A stretch of 28,336 bases of DNA from an uncultured Mailhella sp. (lineage in GTDB: Bacteria > Desulfobacterota > Desulfovibrionia > Desulfovibrionales > Desulfovibrionaceae): NCBI GenBank assembly GCA_948482415.1, contig CAOMFZ010000006.1:1-28336 (forward strand). Direction: 5' to 3'. The notes under the pieces are model-generated. The model was not told the DNA's origin. It made no database searches and was given only the letters and a program-made list of their open reading frames with translations. Both the position numbers and the translations under genes were made by a program. Positions 14,950-23,646 of this stretch are shown piece after piece; within the stretch, counting starts at the first letter, position 1, and each line of letters opens with the position of its first letter.

Positions 14950-15330
14950 ATGATTGATGCAGCGATAGCAGATTTTGCAAAACGTATTGGAATTGCTGAA
15001 CTTTCATTTTCTGACAGCGCTGTTGTCCAGCTTGAAATTCAGAATGTCGGAACGCTTTATTTTGAAAAGCAAATTCAGGATAATACAGAAGAATTACTGG
15101 TATATATGGCAAGAAAATTTAGCGTGTATGATACTGAGATGGCACGCAAAGTTTTAGAATTTTGTTCCTTTGACAAGGGGCACATTCCGCCCATATACGG
15201 CAGCATTGCAGGGGATAACTGTATTTTGGGACTGCGTTTTTCTGATGACAGGCTTACCGGGGCAGACCTTGAAAACAGTGTCTATTATCTGCATGATAAA
15301 TTTAACGTATTGATGCAGGGTAAGTCATGA
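14950..15330 (+). CDS. sycN: SycN-like class I chaperone of SctW
   Basis: The protein has 126 residues, close to SycN (123). It has the alpha-beta-beta-beta-alpha-beta-beta-alpha pattern of class I chaperones: helix IDAAIADFAKRIG, strands VVQLEIQNVGTLYFEKQ, then a central helix and GDNCILGLRFSDD. In Yersinia, SycN forms a heterodimer with YscB on the N-terminus of YopN; a YscB-like gene lies upstream of sctC in this locus. It starts 3 nt after sctW and overlaps sctX by 4 nt (ATGA). Confidence 0.82.
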   Translation: MIDAAIADFAKRIGIAELSFSDSAVVQLEIQNVGTLYFEKQIQDNTEELLVYMARKFSVYDTEMARKVLEFCSFDKGHIPPIYGSIAGDNCILGLRFSDDRLTGADLENSVYYLHDKFNVLMQGKS

Positions 15331-15686
15331 AAATAAATTTACTTGATTCCAATCTCGGTATCCAAAATGTCATGGATTTCGAACAGGCAGGAGCTCTGCC
15401 AAAAGCTGAAAATCTTGCAGCGTCCGTTTTGTATGAAGCAGGGCTTGAAGACCTTTATGCACCCAATAATTATGCCCAATTAATCGAGGAAAGCTTAAGT
15501 CCTCATACCGGGGACGGGCATATTCTGCGTTCCGAAGTGTTTGCGCAAAATATTGGGCAGTGTCTGGAAAAATTGGCAGCAAGTGACAATACTGTTGTCA
15601 TGCAGGCAGTCCAGCAGGATTTGCGTCCGCTGCAGGAAAACAAAGATCTGCTGCAAGCTTACTGCGGTTTGATGATTGGGGGATAA
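15327..15686 (+). CDS. sctX: SctX, early secreted Ysc-family export component
   Basis: The protein has 119 residues, near YscX (122). It has an N-terminal polar segment with an ALPKAEN motif comparable with ALPPDG of YscX, a central disordered stretch, and a helical C-terminus (LRPLQENKDLLQAYCGLMIG). YscX is found only in Ysc-type and a few related systems; it is secreted and needed for export, and binds YscY and YscV. It overlaps the sycN-like gene by 4 nt and is followed immediately by sctY. Confidence 0.83.
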   Translation: MKINLLDSNLGIQNVMDFEQAGALPKAENLAASVLYEAGLEDLYAPNNYAQLIEESLSPHTGDGHILRSEVFAQNIGQCLEKLAASDNTVVMQAVQQDLRPLQENKDLLQAYCGLMIGG

Positions 15687-16031
15687 ATGCTGACAATAGA
15701 CGAACAAAAATCTTTACATATTTTAGGATACTTGTATTTTCGCATGGGCTTGTATGAAAAAGCGGAACGGCTTTTGAAAGCTCTTCTGGAAGTAACAGAA
15801 AATAATCCCTATGATGTCAGTGTGTTTGCACTGCTGGCATCTGTCAGTATTTTGCAGAAAAACGGTGCTGCCGCTCTTGAATATTTGGAAAATGTTTTTG
15901 ACGGTAATGTATTGACGGGCAGGAAAGTTATATATTATTTATTGAAAGCCCAAGCTCTCTTTTTGGAAAACAGGAGTGACGAAGCAAAAAATATGTTGGA
16001 TATGTACTTATTATATAAAGGAAATAAATAA
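15687..16031 (+). CDS. sctY: SctY, TPR chaperone of SctX (YscY-like)
   Basis: The protein has 114 residues, the same length as YscY. It is built of TPR-like helical pairs (LGYLYFRMGLYEKAERLLKA, LLASVSILQKNGAAALEYL, AQALFLENRSDEAKNML). YscY binds YscX and helps it act at the SctV export gate. The ATG follows the sctX stop with no gap, with GGGGGA serving as ribosome binding site inside the end of sctX. sctV begins 2 nt after its stop. Confidence 0.87.
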   Translation: MLTIDEQKSLHILGYLYFRMGLYEKAERLLKALLEVTENNPYDVSVFALLASVSILQKNGAAALEYLENVFDGNVLTGRKVIYYLLKAQALFLENRSDEAKNMLDMYLLYKGNK

Positions 16032-16033
16032 GT

Positions 16034-18130
16034 ATGAGTGTATACGATAAATCTGTTAAGGCAGTTTCTCTGATTACCCGTCACAATGACATCAATATGG
16101 TTTTCCTTATTGTTGTTGTTATTGCTCTTATGATTATCCCCATGCCGACTCCCCTTGTTGATACGCTCATCGGTATCAATATGGCGCTTTCGTTCCTCAT
16201 GCTGATGATGAGTATGTATGTGCGGACTGCTCTGGATTTTTCGGTTTTCCCGACCATGCTTCTTTTTACCACCCTGTTTCGGGTGGGTTTAAATATTACC
16301 ACAACAAGACTTATTCTTTTGCAGGCTGACGCAGGGGAAATTATTTTTACCTTTGGGGATTTTGCCCTTGGCGGCAACTTTGTTGTCGGTGCTGTTGTCT
16401 TCCTGATTTTAACCATTGTCCAGTTTTTAGTTATTGCCAAAGGTGCGGAACGTGTTGCCGAAGTGGGTGCGCGCTTTACCCTTGACGCTATGCCCGGAAA
16501 ACAGATGTCCATTGATGCGGATATGCGCGCCGGCGTTATTGATATGGAAGAAGCTCAAAAACGGCGTGAACGCGTATCTCTTGAAAGCCAGATGTACGGC
16601 GCAATGGACGGTGCCATGAAATTCGTAAAAGGGGACAGCATTGCAGGCATGATTATTGCCGTTGTCAATATTGTTGGCGGCACCATTATTGGCATTACCC
16701 AGCACGGCATGACCGGCGGGGAAGCTCTGCATACCTATGGTATTTTGACCATTGGTGACGGCTTGGTTTCACAAATTCCGTCTCTGCTTGTTTCCATTTC
16801 TGCGGGTATTTTGATTACGCGCACGGGCGACAGTGACGACAATGTCGGCACGCAGGTTGGACAGCAATTTTTTGCACAGCCTCAGGCTATTTTGATGGCA
16901 GGCGGGCTTATTTTCCTTTTCTCTCTTATTCCCGGTTTTCCAAAGCCGCAGCTTATGACGCTGGCAGTGCTTCTCTGCTGTTTTGGCTATGTTTTGAAGC
17001 GGCTCGGCGAACGGGGAAATCAGGCGGATCCTCGTGAAGAACTGCAAAAGAACCTTGCGCCTGCTGCTGCCAAAAAGAAGAAAAAGACAAAAAGTTCTGA
17101 AAATGTGGACAGTTTTGCGCCCACTGTGCCGATTATTTTGGATATTTCCGGTGAGTTTGGACGGGAACTTGATTATGAAAGTTTAAATGAGGAGCTGATT
17201 GATTTGCGCCAAGCTCTTTATTTTGATTTGGGCGTGCCGTTTCCCGGTATTCATATTCGTCCGCATGAGGGGCTTTCAGGCATTTCCTATATTTTAAACC
17301 TCAATGAAATACCCATGTCACAAGGTGAATTGGAAAAGGACATGATTTTGGTCCGTGATACGGTCGATAACCTGAAAATGCTCGGTATTGACTATAAAGT
17401 GGGAGAAGCGTTCCTGCCCAATATTGACTCCGTTTGGGTTTCAAAAAGCTTTGCGGCGTCATTGGAGAGGGCAGGCATTTCCTGTATGTCTCCTGCAAAA
17501 ATTTTGTCCTATCATTTATCCCTTGTTTTGGCTCGGCATGCGTCCACATTTTTGGGTATGCAGGAAACAAAATATTTGCTTGACAGAATGGAAGAACGAA
17601 GCCCTGACCTTGTGCGTGAAGCCACACGCCTTTTGCCTGTGCAGCGTATTGCAGAAATTTTCCAGCGTCTTGTGCAGGAACAAGTTTCCATTCGTGATTT
17701 GCGGACTATTTTGGAAACCATTATTGAATGGGCGCCAAAAGAAAAAGATACGGTTATGCTGACTGAATACGTTCGCGGCGGGCTCAAACGCCAAATCAGC
17801 TATATGTATTCAAAGGGATTGAATTTATTGCCTGCTATTTTGCTTGACCCGCAAGTGGAGGAAATAGTGCGTAAAGCTATTCGCCAAACTTCTGCCGGAG
17901 CATTTTTGGCGCTTGACCCGCAAAGCTCCAAACAAATTTTGGACGCCTTGCGTGCAACGTTTGCAAAAGTACAAAAAAGCAAGCAAAAACCGGTACTTCT
18001 CGCGTCAATGGATATACGCCGTTATGTGCGCCGTTTGATTGAAGGAGAATTTTATGAGCTTCCTGTGGTTGCCTATCAGGAAATAACGCCGGAAATTTCT
18101 GTTCAGCCCATTGAGAGAATACGTTTTTAA
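16034..18130 (+). CDS. sctV: SctV, major export gate protein (YscV/LcrD, FlhA-like)
   Basis: The protein has 698 residues. The N-terminal half (about 20-325) has seven to eight membrane spans and the conserved FHIPEP-family cytoplasmic loop (FSVFPTML-type RVGLNITTTRLIL, then GAVVFLILTIVQFLVIAKG and AEVGARFTLDAMPGKQMSID). A lysine-rich linker (about 344-355) connects to the large cytoplasmic domain (about 365-698), which in homologues forms a nonameric ring binding chaperone-substrate complexes and the SctX/SctY pair. The length is typical. It is preceded by sctY and followed, 19 nt later, by sctS. Confidence 0.97.
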   Translation: MSVYDKSVKAVSLITRHNDINMVFLIVVVIALMIIPMPTPLVDTLIGINMALSFLMLMMSMYVRTALDFSVFPTMLLFTTLFRVGLNITTTRLILLQADAGEIIFTFGDFALGGNFVVGAVVFLILTIVQFLVIAKGAERVAEVGARFTLDAMPGKQMSIDADMRAGVIDMEEAQKRRERVSLESQMYGAMDGAMKFVKGDSIAGMIIAVVNIVGGTIIGITQHGMTGGEALHTYGILTIGDGLVSQIPSLLVSISAGILITRTGDSDDNVGTQVGQQFFAQPQAILMAGGLIFLFSLIPGFPKPQLMTLAVLLCCFGYVLKRLGERGNQADPREELQKNLAPAAAKKKKKTKSSENVDSFAPTVPIILDISGEFGRELDYESLNEELIDLRQALYFDLGVPFPGIHIRPHEGLSGISYILNLNEIPMSQGELEKDMILVRDTVDNLKMLGIDYKVGEAFLPNIDSVWVSKSFAASLERAGISCMSPAKILSYHLSLVLARHASTFLGMQETKYLLDRMEERSPDLVREATRLLPVQRIAEIFQRLVQEQVSIRDLRTILETIIEWAPKEKDTVMLTEYVRGGLKRQISYMYSKGLNLLPAILLDPQVEEIVRKAIRQTSAGAFLALDPQSSKQILDALRATFAKVQKSKQKPVLLASMDIRRYVRRLIEGEFYELPVVAYQEITPEISVQPIERIRF

Positions 18131-18149
18131 GTAATAAAACAGGATAGTT

Positions 18150-18404
18150 ATGGACGTTCTTAATTTAGCCGGACAAGCCCTTTATCTCATCTTGATGTTG
18201 TCACTTCCTCCCATTGTGGTGGCGTCAGTGGTGGGTATTTTATTAAGTCTTATTCAGGCGATTACCCAAATTCAGGAACAGACACTGGCTTTTGGGGTCA
18301 AGCTTATTTCTGTTATCATTACGCTTTTTCTTATGGGAGGCTGGCTGAGCGGACAAATTCTCCAGTTCGGGCATGAAATTTTTTCACGTTTTTATTTGTT
18401 GTAG
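18150..18404 (+). CDS. sctS: SctS, export apparatus membrane protein
   Basis: The protein has 84 residues with two membrane helices (about 12-40 and 50-75) and the conserved ITQIQEQTLAFGVKL loop between them, as in YscS/SpaQ/FliQ. It forms part of the SctRST pore at the centre of the basal body. An AGGA motif lies 6 nt before the ATG. sctR, which normally precedes sctS and supplies five copies of the pore, is missing here: only 19 nt separate sctV from sctS. Confidence 0.96.
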   Translation: MDVLNLAGQALYLILMLSLPPIVVASVVGILLSLIQAITQIQEQTLAFGVKLISVIITLFLMGGWLSGQILQFGHEIFSRFYLL

Positions 18405-18416
18405 AGAAAATACTGT

Positions 18417-19229
18417 ATGGAAGCCTTACTTGAAAGTTTAAATGTTATGGATCATGTGATGGCTTTTACGCTTGGTTTGCCGCGGATACTCATGGTGATG
18501 ATTGTTTTGCCGTTTATGGCGTCAAGCATTTTGACAGGTACATTGAAATTTGCGGTTGGTTTCTCTATCTATTTGCTTTTACACCCTCTTCTTTTGGATA
18601 CACTGCCTTTGGACGGACAGGGAACATTCTTTTTTCTGCATCTTTTTGCGCTGTTGCTCAAAGAAACTATTTTGGGCTTGCTGATTGGTTTGCTGGTGGG
18701 GATTTTATTCTGGGCAATTCAGTCTGCCGGCTTTTTTATAGATAACCAGCGCGGGCTTACGCAGGCCATGGGTGCAGATCCCTTATCCGGCGAACAGACA
18801 TCTCCTTTGGGCTCTTTTTTCTTTCAGGGTATAGTCTATATTTTCTTTTCAGGCGGCGCTTTTCTCGTTTTCCTGCAATTTTTATATACAAGTTATCTCG
18901 TGTATCCGGTGACGGAATTACTGCCGCTCAGCGGGTTTGCCCGTTCTGATTTATCGCTTTTGATTGCAGAACAAGTGGTGTATCTCATGGAGCTTATGCT
19001 TTTATTTTCAGCACCTATTGTCGTGGCGTGTCTGCTTACGGATATTTCCTTAGGGCTTGTGAACAGATTTGCTTCACAATTAAATGTGTATATTCTTGCC
19101 ATGCCGATTAAAAGCGGAATTACTTCCTTTTTGATTATTTTCTATTTCGGGCTTCTGGTAACAAGCTTTATGCCCATTATCAACGATGGATTTGCGCACG
19201 TTTTACATAAATTAGGACTTGTTTTATGA
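18417..19229 (+). CDS. sctT: SctT, export apparatus membrane protein
   Basis: The protein has 270 residues with about six hydrophobic segments and the family motif GFFIDNQRG (about 103-111) after the third span, as in YscT/SpaR/FliR. SctT completes the R5S4T1 export pore and contacts SctU. It starts 12 nt after sctS and overlaps sctU by 4 nt (ATGA). Confidence 0.96.
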   Translation: MEALLESLNVMDHVMAFTLGLPRILMVMIVLPFMASSILTGTLKFAVGFSIYLLLHPLLLDTLPLDGQGTFFFLHLFALLLKETILGLLIGLLVGILFWAIQSAGFFIDNQRGLTQAMGADPLSGEQTSPLGSFFFQGIVYIFFSGGAFLVFLQFLYTSYLVYPVTELLPLSGFARSDLSLLIAEQVVYLMELMLLFSAPIVVACLLTDISLGLVNRFASQLNVYILAMPIKSGITSFLIIFYFGLLVTSFMPIINDGFAHVLHKLGLVL

Positions 19230-20269
19230 GTGACGATAAAACCGAACAACCGACCCCGAAGCGACTCCGTGAAGCAAGAGAAAAAGGGGATTTATGTAAA
19301 AGTCAGGAAATAGCAACCGCTTTGACTGTCTTTGTGCTCGTGGCTTATTTGGTGGCAATGAGCGACAGTATTTATGAAAAAGTTTCAGCCATGTTTTTGG
19401 TTACCTTTGACCGCTTCCATTTGCCGTATACAGAGGCGATCGGGCAGATTATTTATGTTGTTTTTGATGTGTTTATTTGGGTGGTTATCCCTATTGTGGT
19501 GCTGGTTATGGCAATGGGAATTATTGGAAATCTGGTGCAGGTGGGCTTTTTGTTCAGCATGAAAGCCGCCATGCCCAAGCTGGAAAATCTCAATCCGTCC
19601 AAATGGTTTAAAAAGGTCTTTTCCATAAAAAATGCTGTGGAATTTTTGAAAAATCTGATTAAAGTTTTTGTTATCAGTTTTGCTGTGTATTATGTGCTCA
19701 GCAAATATATGACGGTATTTTTCAAAATTCAGACTTCCAGCCTTGAAAATTTGTGGGGAATTTTGGGGCAGGCTGTAAAAGATTTGCTCATTTTTGCAAG
19801 CGGGGCATTTTGCGTGATTGCAGGACTTGACTATATGTTCCAGCGCTGGCAGTACACCAAACAGCACATGATGAGTAAAGATGAAGTTAAACGCGAATAT
19901 AAGGAAATGGAAGGCGATCCGCATATTAAAAGTAAACGCAAGCAGCTTCATCAGGAATTACTGGCGCAAAATTCCATGGGCAATGTCCGAAAAGCTAAGG
20001 TTTTAGTGACAAACCCAACCCATTATGCTGTGGCACTTGACTATGAAAAAGACAAAACGCCGCTGCCTGTGATTTTGGCAAAAGGTGAGGGTTTTCTTGC
20101 CCAGCGTATGATAAAAGTGGCAGAAGAAGAGGGAATACCTATTATGCGCAATGTTCCGCTTGCACGGAGTTTGTATGCAGATGGAACGGAAAATGCATAT
20201 ATTCCTGCAGATTTAATCAAACCTGTTGCCGAAGTGCTGAAATGGGTTCAATCTCTGGAAAAAAGGTAA
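19226..20269 (+). CDS. sctU: SctU, autocleaving export switch protein
   Basis: The protein has 347 residues: a conserved N-terminus DDKTEQPTPKRLREAREKG, four membrane spans (about 30-48, 72-108, 143-165 and 180-203), and a cytoplasmic domain with the autocleavage motif NPTH (Asn263-Pro-Thr-His266). Cleavage between Asn and Pro permits the SctP-triggered switch from needle subunits to translocators. The length matches YscU/FlhB. It overlaps sctT and ends 6 nt before the sigma-54 activator gene. Confidence 0.97.
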   Translation: MSDDKTEQPTPKRLREAREKGDLCKSQEIATALTVFVLVAYLVAMSDSIYEKVSAMFLVTFDRFHLPYTEAIGQIIYVVFDVFIWVVIPIVVLVMAMGIIGNLVQVGFLFSMKAAMPKLENLNPSKWFKKVFSIKNAVEFLKNLIKVFVISFAVYYVLSKYMTVFFKIQTSSLENLWGILGQAVKDLLIFASGAFCVIAGLDYMFQRWQYTKQHMMSKDEVKREYKEMEGDPHIKSKRKQLHQELLAQNSMGNVRKAKVLVTNPTHYAVALDYEKDKTPLPVILAKGEGFLAQRMIKVAEEEGIPIMRNVPLARSLYADGTENAYIPADLIKPVAEVLKWVQSLEKR

Positions 20270-20275
20270 TGTGCT

Positions 20276-21580
20276 ATGGATGAAGACAAAATTTTAGATA
20301 TAATTATCGGGCTTTGTGATGATGTGGCATGGGAAAGACCTGCTGATGAGCAAAAGCTTTTTGCCTATACGGCTGAGGGTTCTGCTCCTGAAAAGCTGAC
20401 GCGTCTTGCCGAAGCGTTTGGACTTATGCTGGTGAAAGTTGAAGGCAGAGATTTGCATAATACACGGCTTATTGAAGAATTATCAAAACAAAACAAGGAA
20501 TTGGAAGAAGCAAAAGCCATTTTAAAGCAAAAAAATATACATCTTATCGGGATTATGCAGGAAAGCCTTTCAGGACATGGAATTATCGGGCAGAGTCCGC
20601 AAATGCAAAAATGCATAAAAATGTCAAGCAATATTGCAAGAACTCCGATTAATACCATGCTCTTGGGTGAAACAGGCACAGGAAAAGAAGTTTTTGCAAA
20701 ATATATCCATTTTCATTCTCCAAGACGGGAAAATCCATTTATTCCCGTGAATTGTACGGCAATTCCCGAGTCTTTGTTTGAAAGCGAAATGTTTGGCATT
20801 GAAAAAGGCGTTGCTACAGGCGTCAGCCAGCGTAAAGGGCTTTTTGAGGAAGCTGACGGCGGCACTCTTTTTTTAGATGAACTGGCGGACATGAGCCTTG
20901 TTAATCAGGCAAAACTCCTGCGCGTGCTGGAAGAAAAAGAAATTTACCGGGTGGGAAGCGCAAAGGCAATTCCTGTTGATGTGAAAGTGATTTCTGCCAC
21001 CAATGCCAATTTACAGAAAGCCATGCAGGAGGGCAAATTCCGTGAAGATTTGTATTATCGCCTGGCTGTAGCTGAAATCAATATTCCGCCGCTCAGAAAG
21101 CGGGGCGAAGATATTTTATTGCTGGCGCAGAAATTTTTAGAACGCTATTGCAGACAGATTGGACGTGAAAGCCTTTCTTTTTCCGAACAGGTAAAACAAG
21201 CCTTTCTCAATTATGAATGGAAAGGTAATGTGCGGGAATTAAATAATGAAATGGAGCGGTTATCTGTGCTTTGTTTTTCCAGCTGCGTGGAATTTTCTGA
21301 TTTATCCGCGCGTATTCAGGAATTTTTCAGTCAAAGCGAATTAAAAGAGGAATTGAATAAAAATGAATTGAGAAATGAAGGATTGATATTACAGAAAAAA
21401 ACACCTATACTGGCGCAAAGTTCTTCTCCGGCTGATGAGGAAAAATATTTTCTTCTGTCAGAACAGGAAGAGCGTCTTATTCGGGAAGCTTTGGAGTTTT
21501 GTCAGGGCAATCGGAGCAAAGCTGCGAAACTTCTTGGCATTACCCGTGAGGGACTGCGTAAAAAACTTTTGAAAATGTAG
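20276..21580 (+). CDS. Sigma-54-dependent activator without receiver domain
   Basis: The protein has 434 residues. The N-terminal 55 residues form a small domain of unknown type, not a phospho-receiver, followed by a coiled coil (about 62-90). The AAA+ domain (about 102-330) has Walker A GETGTGKE (about 131-138), Walker B GGTLFLDEL (about 195-203) and the arginine-rich REDLYYRLAV region. The C-terminal Fis-type helix-turn-helix (about 400-434) is GNRSKAAKLLGITREGLRK. The sigma-54-contacting loop reads GVATGV (about 178-183) instead of GAFTGA: the invariant Thr is kept but Phe is replaced by Ala. Three sigma-54 promoters in the window are its likely targets. It is co-transcribed with the export genes, giving probable positive feedback. 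Confidence 0.93.
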   Translation: MDEDKILDIIIGLCDDVAWERPADEQKLFAYTAEGSAPEKLTRLAEAFGLMLVKVEGRDLHNTRLIEELSKQNKELEEAKAILKQKNIHLIGIMQESLSGHGIIGQSPQMQKCIKMSSNIARTPINTMLLGETGTGKEVFAKYIHFHSPRRENPFIPVNCTAIPESLFESEMFGIEKGVATGVSQRKGLFEEADGGTLFLDELADMSLVNQAKLLRVLEEKEIYRVGSAKAIPVDVKVISATNANLQKAMQEGKFREDLYYRLAVAEINIPPLRKRGEDILLLAQKFLERYCRQIGRESLSFSEQVKQAFLNYEWKGNVRELNNEMERLSVLCFSSCVEFSDLSARIQEFFSQSELKEELNKNELRNEGLILQKKTPILAQSSSPADEEKYFLLSEQEERLIREALEFCQGNRSKAAKLLGITREGLRKKLLKM

Positions 21581-21592
21581 TTGGATGCAAGC

Positions 21593-23644
21593 ATGAAGTT
21601 GACCTTAAAAACAAAAATCTTTTTCTTTGTCTTTATTTTTGTTGCGCTTATTTCCGTGCCGATTATTTCTCTTTCCTACAGCAGTTTAAAAAATGTCAGC
21701 CGTCAGTTTGAAGAAGAAAATTTCAGCAACGTGCTGTCATTAATGGAAGACAATATCAATTCCCGCTATTTGAATTTATTGACAACAGAAATTATGGCGG
21801 TTTTAGAGCGAAAAATTCATTTACAGTCAACTTCGTTTTTAGCCAAAACAACATGGGATAATTTGTCCTGGGGTACCGCGGATAAAAAGGAAGATGTTTT
21901 AGCAAGCTGGGAAAATTCGCTGCAAAATTTTAATACGTTCTTTGGGATTTTTGAGAAAGGCGTGCTCAAAAGTGCGTCTCCCTATTTTGAAGTGCTCATG
22001 CAGGATGTGAGCCGTTCTGATTATAAAGGCATTAGTCTGGCACAGCTTTTGGATAATGAGCAGCTGCCCGATGAAGGGGCATTTGCTGTTTTCAGCTTTA
22101 CGGAAAAAGACTGCCGCAGCTTGGAAAAATATGAAATAAACGGGGCAGATGAGCTTTCTGTTTTATTATATTTTCTGTCTTTGGATAAAACGCATATTAT
22201 TTCTTTCGGCACTGTGCTGACTGATATTAAAAAGAACGAACAGCTTTCCGAGCAGGCTATTATTAATAGTATTCAGGAAAAATTTAATTCTTTGGCTTTA
22301 TATCCCAGCAGTATTATTACTCTTTTTTCAGGCAATAATAAATTGCTTGCGCACAGGGGAAATTTTACGGAAGAGGATTTGATTGATATTCCCAGTGATA
22401 TGCTTTTGAAGGCAAAAGAGGATAAATTTTTGCAGCTTACCTATAAGCGTGAGGATATTCCGCAAAATTCCTATTTTTCGGCATGGGGTGATACCAGTAT
22501 TCGTTTGTCTTATTTTAAGGCATTGGACTGGTATGTTTTTACAGCGGTGCCTGTCAGCGTTATTGAAAGCCATTCCGAAACAATGCTGTACCGTTTGACC
22601 ATGATTGCAAGTATTGTGGTTTTGGTGTGTGCTCTGGTCGCTCTTTTCCTGGCTTATCATTTGATTACGCCGCTGCAGATTTTAACGCGAAAAGTTTTGG
22701 GTTTGGCGCAGGCTGATTTAGAAACTCTTTCCAAAGAAGAAAATACGTCCAGTCAGCAAAAATTCCTTGCAGAATTCAGTCATGATTTGCCTGTAAAACG
22801 AACCGATGAAGTAGGACAATTAGCGCGGGCATTTGCAAATATGGGTCAAGCTCTTGAAATCAATATTAAAAATCTTTTGCAATCCCAAGCCACCACCCAG
22901 AGAATGCAGGGGGAATTAAACGCCGCCCGTGATATTCAGCTGGGAATTTTGAAAGAAAATTCCGGTTTGCCCCATGAAAAAGGCTTTTCCATTTCTGCTT
23001 TTATTGAACCTGCCAAAGAAGTTGGCGGTGACTTGTACGATTATTTTCCTGTAGCAAGCGGCAAAAAAGTTATTGTTATTGGCGACGTTTCAGGCAAAGG
23101 CGTGCCGGCAGCCCTCTTTATGGCAATGACAGTGACACTCTTGCGTTACGCCATGCAGGCAGGATTAAGCCCCTATGAAGCCATGCAGAAAATTAATGAC
23201 AGTTTAAGTGAAAATAATCCAAGCTGTATGTTTGTAACGCTTTTCATTGGTTTATTTGATGAAGAAACAGGTGAATTTGAATACGCCAACGGCGGGCACT
23301 GCTATCCCTGTATTGTCAATAAAAATTCCAATGAAGTACGAGAGTTATCGCATATAAGCGGACCTATGGTAGGGGTTATGGAGGATATCCTGTATACAAG
23401 CGCCAAGGCGGTTCTTCAGTCAGGTGATACGCTTCTTCTTTATACAGACGGTGTCACCGAAGCCATGAATGAAGAAAAAGCTTTGTACGATGAAATGCGG
23501 TTAAAAGCAGTGCTGCTGCAGCAAAAATGCGCTGATACCGATACGCTTTTGCAGAAAATTTATGAAGATATTCTTGCCTATCGGGGCAATGCTGAACAGT
23601 CTGATGATATTACAATGCTTTGTTTTCAATACAATAAGGAATAA
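21593..23644 (+). CDS. Membrane SpoIIE/PP2C-type phosphatase with HAMP domain
   Basis: The protein has 683 residues from the ATG at 21593; an in-frame TTG at 21581, directly after the preceding stop, would add four residues, and neither start has a strong ribosome binding site. The architecture is a first membrane span (about 8-27), an extracytoplasmic sensor region (about 30-330), a second span (about 335-360) and a HAMP linker (about 360-420). A coiled coil leads to a SpoIIE catalytic domain (about 440-683). Metal-binding motifs are visible: EVGGDLYDYF, VIGDVSGKGVPAALFMA, ANGGH, LLYTDGVTEAMN and SDDITML. Such RsbU-like phosphatases dephosphorylate STAS-domain anti-anti-sigma proteins. No STAS or anti-sigma kinase gene is in the window, so the target is unknown. 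The operon position suggests signal input to T3SS expression or activity. Confidence 0.9.
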   Translation: MKLTLKTKIFFFVFIFVALISVPIISLSYSSLKNVSRQFEEENFSNVLSLMEDNINSRYLNLLTTEIMAVLERKIHLQSTSFLAKTTWDNLSWGTADKKEDVLASWENSLQNFNTFFGIFEKGVLKSASPYFEVLMQDVSRSDYKGISLAQLLDNEQLPDEGAFAVFSFTEKDCRSLEKYEINGADELSVLLYFLSLDKTHIISFGTVLTDIKKNEQLSEQAIINSIQEKFNSLALYPSSIITLFSGNNKLLAHRGNFTEEDLIDIPSDMLLKAKEDKFLQLTYKREDIPQNSYFSAWGDTSIRLSYFKALDWYVFTAVPVSVIESHSETMLYRLTMIASIVVLVCALVALFLAYHLITPLQILTRKVLGLAQADLETLSKEENTSSQQKFLAEFSHDLPVKRTDEVGQLARAFANMGQALEINIKNLLQSQATTQRMQGELNAARDIQLGILKENSGLPHEKGFSISAFIEPAKEVGGDLYDYFPVASGKKVIVIGDVSGKGVPAALFMAMTVTLLRYAMQAGLSPYEAMQKINDSLSENNPSCMFVTLFIGLFDEETGEFEYANGGHCYPCIVNKNSNEVRELSHISGPMVGVMEDILYTSAKAVLQSGDTLLLYTDGVTEAMNEEKALYDEMRLKAVLLQQKCADTDTLLQKIYEDILAYRGNAEQSDDITMLCFQYNKE

Positions 23645-23646
23645 CC

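Noticed and set aside
109..20269. Flagellar rather than virulence-type export locus
   Set aside because: The secretin, SctJ lipoprotein with lipobox, needle subunit, SycD-type chaperone and two translocators are injectisome features; no hook, rod, ring or flagellin genes are present.
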